A stretch of 64,000 nt of DNA from an uncultured Lachnospiraceae bacterium (GTDB lineage Bacteria > Bacillota > Clostridia > Lachnospirales > Lachnospiraceae). Under the pieces are notes generated by a model, which was given only the letters and a program-made list of their open reading frames with translations, was not told the DNA's origin and did no database searches. A program made the translations under genes and the position numbers. Location of the stretch: positions 62,001 to 126,000 of the forward strand of contig CAMUYQ010000006.1 in NCBI GenBank assembly GCA_947165025.1, in the 5' to 3' direction. The first letter of the stretch is position 1, and each line of letters begins with the position of its first letter. Positions 35,001 to 42,886 of this stretch are shown here, piece after piece.

Positions 35001-35471
35001 CACATCGGAAGCACGAACCTTTCCGATATACTGCTCGATCTTGTCAGAAAGTATGATATCGCTCCGAAGTATCTCGAACTTGAGATAACGGAAAATCTGT
35101 TCATGGAAGATGTTGACGAGCTGTTCAATGAGATGGCATCGCTCAAGAAGTGCGGATTCAACATCATGATGGATGACTTCGGTTCGGGATATTCATCACT
35201 TAACATGCTCAGGAACGCACCGGTCGACACGCTTAAGATCGACAGGTTCTTCCTTGATGAGATAATGTCGACCGACAGAGGAAAGATCATAGTCGAGGCT
35301 TCGGTCAGAATGGCCAAGCAGCTCGGACTTGCGGTAATTGCCGAGGGTGTCGAGACACAGGAGCAGCTTGATTTTCTCTCCTCGATCAATTGCGACATCG
35401 TGCAGGGTTACTACTACTCGAGGCCCATCCCGCCTGAGGAATTCGAAGCGTTCATGGAGAAATACAGATGA
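32040..35471 (+). CDS. Large c-di-GMP protein: two degenerate GGDEF domains and an intact EAL phosphodiesterase
   Basis: 1143 aa from the ATG at 32040 (GGAG five bases upstream); a GTG at 32022 lacks a site. Order: an N-terminal sensory region; GGDEF-like domain 1 with DVDRF (212-216) for GGDEF; a PAS-like part with four cysteines (Cys352, 356, 367, 370); further sensory sequence; GGDEF-like domain 2 with QGDVF (801-805); and the EAL domain from about 900. All EAL catalytic motifs are visible: GAEALVRWQHP (Glu925), VNIS, ELEITEN, MDDFGSGYSSL, KIDRFF, AEGVET and VQGYYYSRP. It should hydrolyse c-di-GMP rather than make it. The cysteine cluster may hold a metal or sense redox state (inference). 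It overlaps the HD gene by 4 bases. A TATAAT lies at 31999 without a good -35. Confidence 0.88.
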   Translation: MHQFSENLFQNAIDLNDTIVFEYNAVDDVISFSENIKKYIPIPIRIPAFVQKMGYLGKIYDTDIEKAISFFTSTENTDKVRMEYIRFLDFAGEYCWYQLKGRIETGENDIITSVYGTLAYVDDETKHQEEEKTLTRDPLTKLLNDDSFNREVAGYLDELPQDVIPNLMIVDLDDFASWSKLYSEISSDGALIEIGRILKRAFRGSDVIGRIDVDRFAILMKGVRAPNILLERAAYIRQTVKDVWSDFQNNGFITVSIGIAAMHGKEATLERLKARALSALNDAKSGGKDNYVLYTSDMERLDTSVNPILSTKEMEMIRNILDPMSSWAYAVDDNFQLLYRNEVLETRLSNKCEGMCYAQIKGYGEPCNDCPIPKMDSIQTSFDCNVYSPSLRSTIPMRANRITMRNGKSVYLIASVKEDIENQIQAMTESENRTKDSLVRMMDVIWDINLTKNTCIRLKEQNIKSFIDVRIENYRNMIDSFAENVVCQEDRGKFLEATDPSMIKQNALAGKKMICTELRLTSLEGEEVWYGMYTFVLYDPEAEDENGNRPDERIMIVALNLNDYKKRSIEAVETKIKYEIMHEKSNILKDMALNYERYENVNDMIGILVYEYTVADHSYYLCSNFEDVFELDKGALDSEWSLISSLKVHVDDREAFDKFIETAKTSAMIQRITVRIYNRFGVPVWYTIVLQTLRGLNNVPVRYLGTLQNVNAEMKIKAEMEYRADYDSMTGLYNSETFYKKASMIIHNHPDDKFVIISIDVDRFRLINDRYGIDAGNRTLETVGKMIREVSPKDSIAKRYQGDVFSVLLKYNTDQDLVQYMSKLSEVVRGARVVPIMIALTYGIYKVDDKDLPIRLMCDRARAVKKQVKGNALTNYAVYDDVIRLKMREQAEIEEEMNTALANKEFVMYLQPQINLATKKICGAEALVRWQHPIKGVLVPAQFLSLFESNGFITKMDMYIWELACKYIHDLQERGIYLPVSVNISRVHIGSTNLSDILLDLVRKYDIAPKYLELEITENLFMEDVDELFNEMASLKKCGFNIMMDDFGSGYSSLNMLRNAPVDTLKIDRFFLDEIMSTDRGKIIVEASVRMAKQLGLAVIAEGVETQEQLDFLSSINCDIVQGYYYSRPIPPEEFEAFMEKYR

Positions 35472-36604
35472 AGTTCGTAAAGACCGAAGATCTGAAGATC
35501 GGAATGAGACTTGCAAAGCCCATATACAACAACAAGGGCGTCCTGCTGTATGACCGTAATTCAAAGCTTACGCAGCAGGGTATTGAGTCGGTACGCAATT
35601 TCAAACTCATCGGTATATACGTTCTGGAGCCGGCTGAGCCGCTTCCGCCGCAGTCAGAAGACGATGTGGAGTTCGAGAAGTTCCAGATGGTGACAGTTTT
35701 TTCGGTTCAGGAGGAGCTCACATCGATACTTGAGCGCGGCAAGAACAACAGGATATATAACCTTGCGGAAAATATCATCAGGAAATACGGACGTCTCGAC
35801 CATAAGATCAATTTCCTGCAGAATCTCCGCAGTAAAGAGGATTTCGTTTACAAGCATTCGCTCAATGTGGCGATCCTTACCGCAATGATATGCCACAAAA
35901 TGAACATTCGCAAAGAGGATATGACGGAAGCTGTTGTATGTGCGATCGTTCATGATATAGGAAAGCTCCGTGCAGATCCGCAGCTTCTTGTCAAGGATGA
36001 CATCACGGAAGATGAGGAGAGAGAGCTTAAGGCGGCGCAATTTGAGGGACTGTCTCTTATCGAGGCGGCATTTGCGTCAACACCGAACATCAAGCGTGTG
36101 TGCCTGCAGACATACAACCGTCTTGAGGCTTATTACAAGGGCGAGGAGATCGACAGGAACTCGAAGATGGTCATAGGTGCAAAGGCGCTTGTCGTTGCCG
36201 AGGAATACGACCGTATGACCGCCATAAACAGTGAAGGCGAGCCGCAGTCCGAAGTTGCCCAGATGAAGATCATGATGGACAATCCGGAGTATTTTGAGCC
36301 GGCAGCCGTCAAGGCGCTTATTGACAGCATAAACCTCCTGTCGGACGGTGTATGTGTTGAACTGTCAACAGGAGAAAAAGCGCTTGTTACGGCAGCTAAC
36401 GAGGATAATATTTTCCGTCCCGTTGTCCTGTGCTTTTCCACGAATACGATCATCGATCTGTCCATGACTGCTCTTTATAATGACATAGAGATAGTAGACG
36501 TCATGAAGACATATGATAACAGATACAAGCTCAAGGCAGACAGCCAGGAAGGATCCGGTGTGAATCCCGACGCAGAAGTGCCACCGCTCATTCCGGTCGA
36601 GTGA
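35468..36604 (+). CDS. HD-domain phosphohydrolase-like protein, degenerate HD-GYP
   Basis: 378 aa. The N-terminal 90 residues (KTEDLKIGMRLAKPIYNNKG) form the small domain often found before HD-GYP modules. The HD core has His130 in YKHSLNVAILTAM and His162-Asp163 in AIVHDIGKLRADP. The region that would carry HHE and GYP motifs instead reads KRVCLQTYNRLEAYYKGEEI, so the GYP signature and some metal ligands are missing. It may act on another substrate or serve as an effector. The start lies inside the stop of the EAL gene (ATGA), so both are made together and probably work together in c-di-GMP control. It converges on dprA. Confidence 0.75.
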   Translation: MKFVKTEDLKIGMRLAKPIYNNKGVLLYDRNSKLTQQGIESVRNFKLIGIYVLEPAEPLPPQSEDDVEFEKFQMVTVFSVQEELTSILERGKNNRIYNLAENIIRKYGRLDHKINFLQNLRSKEDFVYKHSLNVAILTAMICHKMNIRKEDMTEAVVCAIVHDIGKLRADPQLLVKDDITEDEERELKAAQFEGLSLIEAAFASTPNIKRVCLQTYNRLEAYYKGEEIDRNSKMVIGAKALVVAEEYDRMTAINSEGEPQSEVAQMKIMMDNPEYFEPAAVKALIDSINLLSDGVCVELSTGEKALVTAANEDNIFRPVVLCFSTNTIIDLSMTALYNDIEIVDVMKTYDNRYKLKADSQEGSGVNPDAEVPPLIPVE

Positions 36605-36613
36605 TCGCATTCT

Positions 36614-37741
36614 TTAAGTGATAGTCACATATTTTACGAAGTATCCGGGCCAGACTTCCCTGGCGCATCCTTCAAGATCAAGTTTTGTCAGCATTATCAT
36701 TGCCGCGTTAAGCGGCAATTTTGCTTTGTTTGCGATCGTCTCTGCACTCTGCGGTTCAAGGGTAAGGATATTGGCGACGCATTGAAGCTCTTCCGGGATA
36801 TCCTTTTCCGTCACTGTTATCGACCCGATCGGTTTATTCCTTGTCTTTCCGCACTTTTCGGGAATCTTCATGTTCAACTGCTCAAGTACCGATCCGATAC
36901 CTGTAACGGGGAATGCTCCCTGGGATATGAGGTTAAGACAACCGGCGCTTAAGCTGTCGGTAAGCCTTCCCGGAACGACCATAACGCATTTTCCCTGATC
37001 GATCGCCATGTCAACTGTTATGAGAGTTCCGCTTTTCTGTCTGGCTTCGACGACGATCAGCACATCGCACAGACCGGATATTATCCTGTTTCTCGGCGGA
37101 AACAGCCTTGCTATCGGCGATGTTCCCGGGGCATATTCGCTGATTATGCCGTTATCTCCCTCACAGAGTTTGTTGTATAATACCCGGTTCTTTGACGGAT
37201 AGGGTATGTCGACACCGCATCCGAGGACTGCATATGATCTTCCACCTGCGGATAGCGCTGCAAACTGAGATATCCCGTCTATTCCCCACGCCATTCCGCT
37301 TATGATGTTAATTCCTTCTTTGGCAAGGCCGGTCCCGAGATATTCCGCCATCAGCCGTCCGTATTCGCTGCACTGTCTGGCTCCGACTATGGCAGCTGCG
37401 GGGCGGTACTTATCCGGCAGGCTTCCCTTCACGAACAGCCCATATGGCGGCGACGGGATCGATCTCAGTCTCTCGGGATAGTCGGGATCGGTATAGTTTA
37501 CATAACATATCCCCTTCGAGTTCATCATAAAGTATTCTTTTTCAAGAAGCCTCAGATCGGGGCGGTTCTCGATAATGTAGGCTGCCAGCTTTTCCGATAC
37601 TCCGGGGATACTTTCCAGATGAGAATCCCGTGTCTCATACAGGGCACGGGCACCTCCGGCGCTTTCGACGATCCCGATGAGATTTCCGATATATCCGTCC
37701 TGCAAAGATGCCGCCCAGTAATCATATATTCTGTCTTCCAT
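36614..37741 (-). CDS. dprA: DprA/Smf, DNA-processing protein
   Basis: 375 aa. An N-terminal SAM-like region with a helix-hairpin-helix-like stretch (LESIPGVSEKLAAYI) leads into the Rossmann-type core: AAIVGARQCSEYGRLMAEYL, SGMAWGIDGISQFAAL, and RLFPPRNRIISGLCDVLIVV followed by EARQKSGTLITVDMA. The position usually His in GIDxxAH is Gln here. A C-terminal winged helix (about 305-370) ends the protein. DprA loads RecA onto incoming single-stranded DNA in natural transformation. The gene follows comM on the minus strand after 33 bases, a second DNA-uptake-linked gene. Confidence 0.92.
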   Translation of the reverse strand: MEDRIYDYWAASLQDGYIGNLIGIVESAGGARALYETRDSHLESIPGVSEKLAAYIIENRPDLRLLEKEYFMMNSKGICYVNYTDPDYPERLRSIPSPPYGLFVKGSLPDKYRPAAAIVGARQCSEYGRLMAEYLGTGLAKEGINIISGMAWGIDGISQFAALSAGGRSYAVLGCGVDIPYPSKNRVLYNKLCEGDNGIISEYAPGTSPIARLFPPRNRIISGLCDVLIVVEARQKSGTLITVDMAIDQGKCVMVVPGRLTDSLSAGCLNLISQGAFPVTGIGSVLEQLNMKIPEKCGKTRNKPIGSITVTEKDIPEELQCVANILTLEPQSAETIANKAKLPLNAAMIMLTKLDLEGCAREVWPGYFVKYVTIT

Positions 37742-37774
37742 TTATCACTCCGTTTTCCGGGATACAGTGTATCC

Positions 37775-39292
37775 CTATGCAAAACTGACCTTAAGCCTTA
37801 CGGCTTCAAGTATTGCGTCGTCACCTATATCGTTTTGACCCGACAGGTCAGCGATCGTTCTTGCTACTTTAAGTACTCTGTAATATGTTCTTGCACTCAT
37901 TTCATATTTGGCTGCCATCTGCTTCATAAGCTCTTCGCGAGGGGGCGTCAGACGGCAGAACTGTTCGATCTCGTGGTTCCCCATCTGGGAGTTGAATGAG
38001 ATCGAAAGACCTGTGAAGCGCTTCTTCTGTATGGTATGAGCCGTGACTATCCTCTGCCTGATCGATGCCGAGCATTCCGGCTGTTCCCGCGACTGTATAT
38101 CAAACGGGGAGACTTTCTCGGCAACTATGCATATGTCCATCCTGTCAAGAAACGGTCCCGAGATCTTTGACAGATACCTGCTCCGTCGCGCCTCATCGCA
38201 TGTGCATCTGTTCATATCGGGCCAGTTTCCGCAAGGGCAAGGGTTCATGGCGGCAACGAGCATGAAATCAGCGGGGAAGGAGCATATATCCCTGTTTCTC
38301 GTGATATGCACAACGCCGTCTTCAAGAGGCTGGCGAAGTGCCTCGAGAGCTTTTCGGGAGAACTCGGGTATCTCGTCGAGAAACAGGACCCCTTTGTGCG
38401 CAAGGCTTACCGCCCCCGGACGGGGAACAAGCCCTCCGCCGACGAGAGATATGTCGGTCGATGAACTGTGGGCCGCGACAAACGGACGTCTTGTGATGAG
38501 CGGCTCGTCTGATGAGAGAGCACCGCGAACACTGTAGATCGAAGAGACTTCAAGACATTCGTCTTCGGAAAGAGGCGGCATTATCGACGGGATGCATTTG
38601 GCGATCAGAGTTTTGCCTGCACCGGGCGGTCCCATCATTATCAAGTTATGTAAACCGGCAGCCGCGATCTCGGCACCCCTTCTTGCCATTTTCTGTCCCC
38701 TGATCCGGGAAAAATCATGCTCGTAGTCCCTGTCAGCCATAAGGTCCTCTTTAAGGTGGCTTACAAGCGGGCACAATGATTTTTGCCCAAGAAGAAATGC
38801 GACTGTTTCGGAAAGGTCGGTCACCGTATATATCTCCATGCCTTCAACTACCGAGCCTTCGCCGGAGTTTGCGGCGGGTATGATGCAGCGTTTAATACCG
38901 TCACGCCTGGCACGAAGGAGCATGGGAAGGATGCCTTTGGTGGCACATACCTGTCCCGAAAGGGAGAGTTCGCCGGCGATGAAGACATCGTGCAGACTGC
39001 CGGCATCCAGGACTTCCATGCATGAGAGAATAGAGAGCGCTACAGGAAGATCGTAGCCGGTACCTGATTTTTTGATGTCTCCGGGAGAGAGGTTGACTGT
39101 GATGCGTGCGACGGGAAGAGTGAATCCGGCGTTCTTAAGAGCGGTCCGTACCCTGTCCTTGGCCTCTCTGACCTCGCTTCCTATGTAGCCGACCATGTCA
39201 AAGCACGGCATACCGTTTGAGATATCTGTTTCAACATGAACCGGGAAGCTGTCGACTCCGCGCACGCCTCCCGACAAAACGGAACAAAACAT
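37775..39292 (-). CDS. comM: ComM/YifB, Mg-chelatase-like AAA+ ATPase
   Basis: 505 aa. The N-terminal domain is of the Lon-protease-like fold (LSPGDIKKSGTGYDLPVALS). The AAA+ core has Walker A in MMGPPGAGKTLIAKCIPSIM (about 213-232) and Walker B in GVLFLDEIPEF (about 293-303). A zinc-finger-like CPCGNWPDMNRCTC (about 352-365) and a C-terminal Mg-chelatase region follow. ComM is a helicase that promotes branch migration when transformed DNA integrates. GGAGG precedes the ATG. It sits directly upstream of dprA, a common pairing in Firmicutes. Confidence 0.92.
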   Translation of the reverse strand: MFCSVLSGGVRGVDSFPVHVETDISNGMPCFDMVGYIGSEVREAKDRVRTALKNAGFTLPVARITVNLSPGDIKKSGTGYDLPVALSILSCMEVLDAGSLHDVFIAGELSLSGQVCATKGILPMLLRARRDGIKRCIIPAANSGEGSVVEGMEIYTVTDLSETVAFLLGQKSLCPLVSHLKEDLMADRDYEHDFSRIRGQKMARRGAEIAAAGLHNLIMMGPPGAGKTLIAKCIPSIMPPLSEDECLEVSSIYSVRGALSSDEPLITRRPFVAAHSSSTDISLVGGGLVPRPGAVSLAHKGVLFLDEIPEFSRKALEALRQPLEDGVVHITRNRDICSFPADFMLVAAMNPCPCGNWPDMNRCTCDEARRSRYLSKISGPFLDRMDICIVAEKVSPFDIQSREQPECSASIRQRIVTAHTIQKKRFTGLSISFNSQMGNHEIEQFCRLTPPREELMKQMAAKYEMSARTYYRVLKVARTIADLSGQNDIGDDAILEAVRLKVSFA

Positions 39293-39392
39293 AAAGAATC
39301 CTCCAGATAGAAATGGTCTTTCGAAATGAAGATGATCATTGTGAAAAGTGCCTGAAATAAGGCTTTGAACATAATTGTGATGTAATCAGATA

Positions 39393-39423
39393 TTTCCGTG
39401 ACGACTGAATGAGTCACAGGAAA
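39393..39423. repeat. Inverted repeat between comM and the divergent zinc-ribbon gene
   Basis: TTTCCGTGAC (39393-39402) pairs with GTCAC-a-GGAAA (39413-39423), 10 bp with one extra A and a 10-base loop. It lies about 100 bases before comM and 57 bases before the plus-strand -35, so it may be a regulator site or a leader hairpin of comM. Confidence 0.35.
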
Positions 39424-39479
39424 AGCATATGTTGAATATATCCGACGAAAACTTTACTGTCAAGTGTGAAAATTTGGGT

Positions 39480-39507
39480 TTTACATTCTGAAAAAAAGTG
39501 ATACACT
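39480..39507 (+). promoter_or_regulatory. Predicted promoter of the zinc-ribbon gene and surface operon
   Basis: TTTACA (39480-39485), a 16-base spacer and TACACT (39502-39507) with an extended TGa. Start expected near 39514. Confidence 0.6.
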
Positions 39508-39514
39508 ACAATAT

Positions 39515-39532
39515 GGGTAAGTTATGTTACCC
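39515..39532 (+). promoter_or_regulatory. Inverted repeat at the predicted start site (possible operator)
   Basis: GGGTAA (39515-39520) and TTACCC (39527-39532) are perfect inverted repeats six bases apart, directly at the predicted +1. They could be a repressor site or a hairpin at the mRNA 5' end. Confidence 0.4.
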
Positions 39533-39552
39533 AAGGGGACAAGGGGTGAAAA

Positions 39553-40251
39553 ATGCACGTCGGCTATTGTGAAAACTGCAAATATATAGACCTTATGGAA
39601 AATGTGGGAGCAGTCTGCCCGAGATGCCGTACCGACCTAAGCTCGGTCGGCATAGATTCGTCGGAGTGGAACGCTCTCAATCCGTTTGAAAAAGACGCTC
39701 TCATCAAGGACAGATTCCCGAGCTTTAACGAGCTGTTCGGAATCGAAGAGAAGGAGCCGGAGGATGAGCCGGAAGAGGCAGTAGAAGAAGCTGTTGAGGA
39801 GACTGAGGCAAAAGAGCCTGAAGATGAGCCTGTCGAAGAAGAGCCCGTCACGGAAAGCATGCTCTCGGAGGAGCCGGCAGAAGAAATTCCTGAAGAGAAG
39901 GCGCCTGAGCCGGTCGAGGAGAGGGTAGAACAGACCAATCCCGCACCGGATTACGATGACGGCTTTGCGACCGAGTATGTGTACGTGTGCTACAAATGCA
40001 ACAGTGTTGCGGGACACGACGGATCGCAGGACAAGTATTTCTGTGCCGACTGCGGATCTGATATGGTCAGCACGGGATACACAGTCAGAGGATGGGCGGA
40101 TCTCAGTAAAGACACCAAACGCAAGGTTACCGAGGATGCAAAGATCATGCATATGGTGAGCGAGATAAAGCGCGATGATTACGGTGACAGCGGGGCTGTT
40201 CACACCCCGAGTATCATCAAAGTCGTTAAAAATCCCGACTCCGACTACTAA
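39553..40251 (+). CDS. Protein with zinc-ribbon-like ends and an acidic Glu/Pro middle
   Basis: 232 aa. A first zinc-binding pattern is at the N-terminus (CENCKYIDLMENV, then CPRCRTDL; residues 7-28). The middle (about 70-135) is almost only Glu, Pro, Ala and Val. A second four-cysteine pattern follows at about 148-175 (CYKCNSVAGHDGS, then CADCGSDM). No membrane segment. I do not recognise the family; the two ribbons could bridge partners across a flexible acidic spacer (inference). It has its own promoter and an AGGGG Shine-Dalgarno sequence and is followed by the sortase gene. Confidence 0.65.
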   Translation: MHVGYCENCKYIDLMENVGAVCPRCRTDLSSVGIDSSEWNALNPFEKDALIKDRFPSFNELFGIEEKEPEDEPEEAVEEAVEETEAKEPEDEPVEEEPVTESMLSEEPAEEIPEEKAPEPVEERVEQTNPAPDYDDGFATEYVYVCYKCNSVAGHDGSQDKYFCADCGSDMVSTGYTVRGWADLSKDTKRKVTEDAKIMHMVSEIKRDDYGDSGAVHTPSIIKVVKNPDSDY

Positions 40252-40288
40252 GGTGTCTGTAAAATGTTGTAAAATGGCGATTTTTCTG

Positions 40289-40317
40289 TTCCAAATGCTG
40301 TAAAAGTGTGATAAAAT
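40289..40317 (+). promoter_or_regulatory. Predicted promoter of the sortase gene (leaderless arrangement)
   Basis: A weak TTCCAA (40289-40294), a 17-base spacer, and TAAAAT (40312-40317) with extended TGa. Eight bases separate the -10 from the ATG at 40326, with no clear Shine-Dalgarno sequence. Two copies of GTAAAATG (40259-40266, 40269-40276) lie just upstream. Confidence 0.45.
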
Positions 40318-40325
40318 GGGATGTG

Positions 40326-41186
40326 ATGGATAAACAGAAGTCCGCAAAGGGCGTAATCACGGCAATCGTAATAGCTGTTCTTCTGCTTGTAATAGCGGCA
40401 CTTACAGCCATCATACTGTTTCTCCTTAAGGAAAGCACCCCAAAGGAGAGCGAAGATACGGACAATACCGGGACGGCCGTCGTTTCACAGGAGACGGAAG
40501 GCGCGGCAGATGATTTTGACCCGGAAGAGCTTATAGAAGCTGCCGGAGAGGCAAAAGTGAGGCCGCCGGAATGGTACGGCTCGTTTGCGTCAAGCGGAGA
40601 CGTGCTCAGGACTATCGATCTTAAGCCTTTTAAGGACAGATGCCCGGATGTATATGCGTGGATAGAGATACCCGGGACCGACATAGATTATCCGGTCGCA
40701 TACTGCGAGGATGCAGTCGATCCGTTCTATTTCACTCATGACATAGACGGCAATCCGAGCGATAAGGGAATGATAATAACCGATTCGCTTAACAGCAGGG
40801 ATTTTTCGGACCCGGAGACGCTCATATACGGTCACGATCCCGAGGACGGAACGATGTTTTCCGAGCTTCATGAGTTCAGGAATGCAGATTTCTTCAGGGA
40901 TCACGACAGGATATACATATACATGGATGATGCGCAGCTTGTTTATAAGATCTACGCATGCTTTATAGGTTCCAGTGACCATATACTGGCAAACAATGAT
41001 TTTAACGATCCGATACAGTTCATGAGATTCTTCGATTCTGTAGGGGAGATCAGGGATCTGTCGATGAACGTAAGGGAGAGCGCGAAGCCGTTGCTGGGGG
41101 ATCACGCTATCGCGCTTGTTACTCACTGCGGTGATGACAGCAAGAGGCTGTTCGTTCACGCGGTGCTTGAAGAAGTGAGATATTAA
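40326..41186 (+). CDS. Class B sortase
   Basis: 286 aa from the ATG at 40326; a GTG at 40308 lies upstream of the -10 box. One N-terminal membrane helix (about 10-34) is followed by an acidic linker. The sortase core includes WIEIPGTDIDYPVAYCED, the catalytic His in LIYGHDPEDGTMFSELHEF (about 172-190) and the catalytic Cys in VTHCGDDSKRLFVHA (about 263-277) with the Arg shortly after it. The fold joins surface proteins to the wall after cutting a sorting motif. No LPxTG-like substrate is encoded in this window. The LCP gene follows after 15 bases. Confidence 0.85.
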   Translation: MDKQKSAKGVITAIVIAVLLLVIAALTAIILFLLKESTPKESEDTDNTGTAVVSQETEGAADDFDPEELIEAAGEAKVRPPEWYGSFASSGDVLRTIDLKPFKDRCPDVYAWIEIPGTDIDYPVAYCEDAVDPFYFTHDIDGNPSDKGMIITDSLNSRDFSDPETLIYGHDPEDGTMFSELHEFRNADFFRDHDRIYIYMDDAQLVYKIYACFIGSSDHILANNDFNDPIQFMRFFDSVGEIRDLSMNVRESAKPLLGDHAIALVTHCGDDSKRLFVHAVLEEVRY

Positions 41187-41201
41187 GAGGGGCATGATCA
41201 A

Positions 41202-42335
41202 ATGATCGCGAATGAGAAACCGGGCAAAAAGGGAATGCCCTGGTGGGTAAAATCAATACTGATCGCACTTTGTGTGATAATCGGAGTTCTGCTGATACTG
41301 TGCGGACTTGCCTACAGGAAGTGGCAGCGGGCGGATTATCTGACGGCGGACATGTTTAAGGCAAATGGGAACAATGTCATTCCGGTGCAGAAGATCAATG
41401 AGCTCGATGAGTCGACGGACAAAAAGCCGAAGAAGGGCTATCAGGAAAACGCGCCGATAACATACAACGGCAAGCGCTACAAGTATAATGACAACCTCAT
41501 CAACATCCTCGTTATCGGAGTTGATGATTACGGTTTTAAGGGACTGGTCGAGAACGACCCTAATCCTTATCAGGCCGATACGATCATCGTCGGCACGATA
41601 GATGCGGTCAAGAAGACAGTAAGCTTTCTGGCCGTTCCGAGAGATACGGTCACGAACATCAAGGTGCTCGATCTTAACGACAGGGTCGCAACGACAAGAA
41701 AGGGGCCGATCGCGATACAGCACAGTTTCGGAACCCAGGGCGAGAAGACGAACGAAGCCGTGACGGAAACGGTGAGCGAGCTTTTATATAACATCCCGAT
41801 ATACAGATACGTTGCGATCGACATCTCCGCCATCCCGGACATAAATGATTCGCTCGGCGGCATAACCGTTGACATCACCGAGGATCTGACAAAGTGGAAT
41901 CCCGCGATGAAGGAGGGACTTACCGATTACCTTCTGAAGGGAAATGATTCGGTCATATTCGTCGCAAGGCGCGACACCGATATAGATGACAGTGCGATGG
42001 GCAGGATGAAGAGACAGGTTCAGTACATGAAGAAACTGTTCCCTGCGTTCAAGGCGGCAACGGCTGAGAACATCACATATCCGATCAGCCTGTACAACTC
42101 GGAGGCAGAGAAGGTAAATACCAATCTTTCGATAGATGAGATGACGTATCTCGCGAAACTGCTTCTCGACCTTAACCTTGATGAGAGAAAGATCGCATCG
42201 GTGCCTGGAGAGATGAAGCGAATAGAAGAAGGCGAGATAGAAGGTTACGAATACGAAATGGGCTTTATAGTCGACGAGGAAGCCCTTAAGCAGCTTATAA
42301 TAGACAGATATTACGTCGAGACAGAAGAACAGTAA
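41202..42335 (+). CDS. LytR-CpsA-Psr (LCP) family protein
   Basis: 377 aa. One N-terminal membrane helix (about 15-37), then an extracytoplasmic LCP domain. Signatures include NILVIGVDDYGFKG (about 98-111), PYQADTIIVGTIDAVKKTVS, VPRDTVTNI and an RRDTDIDDSAMGRMKRQVQY segment with the arginines that contact pyrophosphate. LCP enzymes move polymers such as teichoic acid or capsule from undecaprenyl carriers to peptidoglycan. It lies just before the capsule-start genes, so the polysaccharide made by the following block is its likely substrate. GAGGGG precedes the ATG. Confidence 0.88.
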   Translation: MIANEKPGKKGMPWWVKSILIALCVIIGVLLILCGLAYRKWQRADYLTADMFKANGNNVIPVQKINELDESTDKKPKKGYQENAPITYNGKRYKYNDNLINILVIGVDDYGFKGLVENDPNPYQADTIIVGTIDAVKKTVSFLAVPRDTVTNIKVLDLNDRVATTRKGPIAIQHSFGTQGEKTNEAVTETVSELLYNIPIYRYVAIDISAIPDINDSLGGITVDITEDLTKWNPAMKEGLTDYLLKGNDSVIFVARRDTDIDDSAMGRMKRQVQYMKKLFPAFKAATAENITYPISLYNSEAEKVNTNLSIDEMTYLAKLLLDLNLDERKIASVPGEMKRIEEGEIEGYEYEMGFIVDEEALKQLIIDRYYVETEEQ

Positions 42336-42364
42336 CAGGTTCAGATAACAAAAGGAGAAAAATC

Positions 42365-42886
42365 ATGAGAAAGATCAAAGCTTTGGCAGCAATCACAGCA
42401 GTTATTGCAATGATGTTCACAACGGTAGCCTTTGCGGCACCGAGCCCCGTTGCGGGAGTCGTTACCGTTACCGTTCCCGGAAAGGGCGGACAGGCTTCAG
42501 CGGCAACGATCAAGCAGCCGACGGAAAAAGAACTCAAGTCTCTTGCTGATTACATCACGGCAAATGCTTTAGCAACGGGCATGGTTCCTACGGTAAAGGC
42601 AAGCGTTACTATCGTTGCTCCCGCAGATTACAAGGGCGGGGATATTCCCACGGTTCTTGCGGCAGCAGGCCTTAAAGACGGCGCGAAGAATGTGTTCGCT
42701 TACATCCTCCTTCCGAACGGTAAGAAGGTCATCGTTCCCTGTACTGTCAAAAACGGATATGTGGGATTTATTGCACCGGCATTCGGATCGGTTTCTATCG
42801 TAGAACTTAATCCGGCATCTGCAGCAGCAACGGCAGCAAATGCAACAACTGCTCCGACGGCAGCAGCACCTGCAAAACTTCATTGA
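42365..42886 (+). CDS. Secreted protein with signal peptide, unknown function
   Basis: 173 aa. A clear signal peptide (RKIKALAAITAVIAMMFTT, cleavage probably after AFA at about 24). The mature part is a single small domain rich in Val, Ala and Gly (AGLKDGAKNVFAYILLPNGK) and ends in an Ala/Thr/Pro-rich tail without a sorting signal. I do not recognise the family. AAAGGAG precedes the ATG. Its stop overlaps the next start (TGATG), so it is translated with the capsule regulator genes and may be exported to act on the wall or polymer (inference). Confidence 0.65.
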   Translation: MRKIKALAAITAVIAMMFTTVAFAAPSPVAGVVTVTVPGKGGQASAATIKQPTEKELKSLADYITANALATGMVPTVKASVTIVAPADYKGGDIPTVLAAAGLKDGAKNVFAYILLPNGKKVIVPCTVKNGYVGFIAPAFGSVSIVELNPASAAATAANATTAPTAAAPAKLH

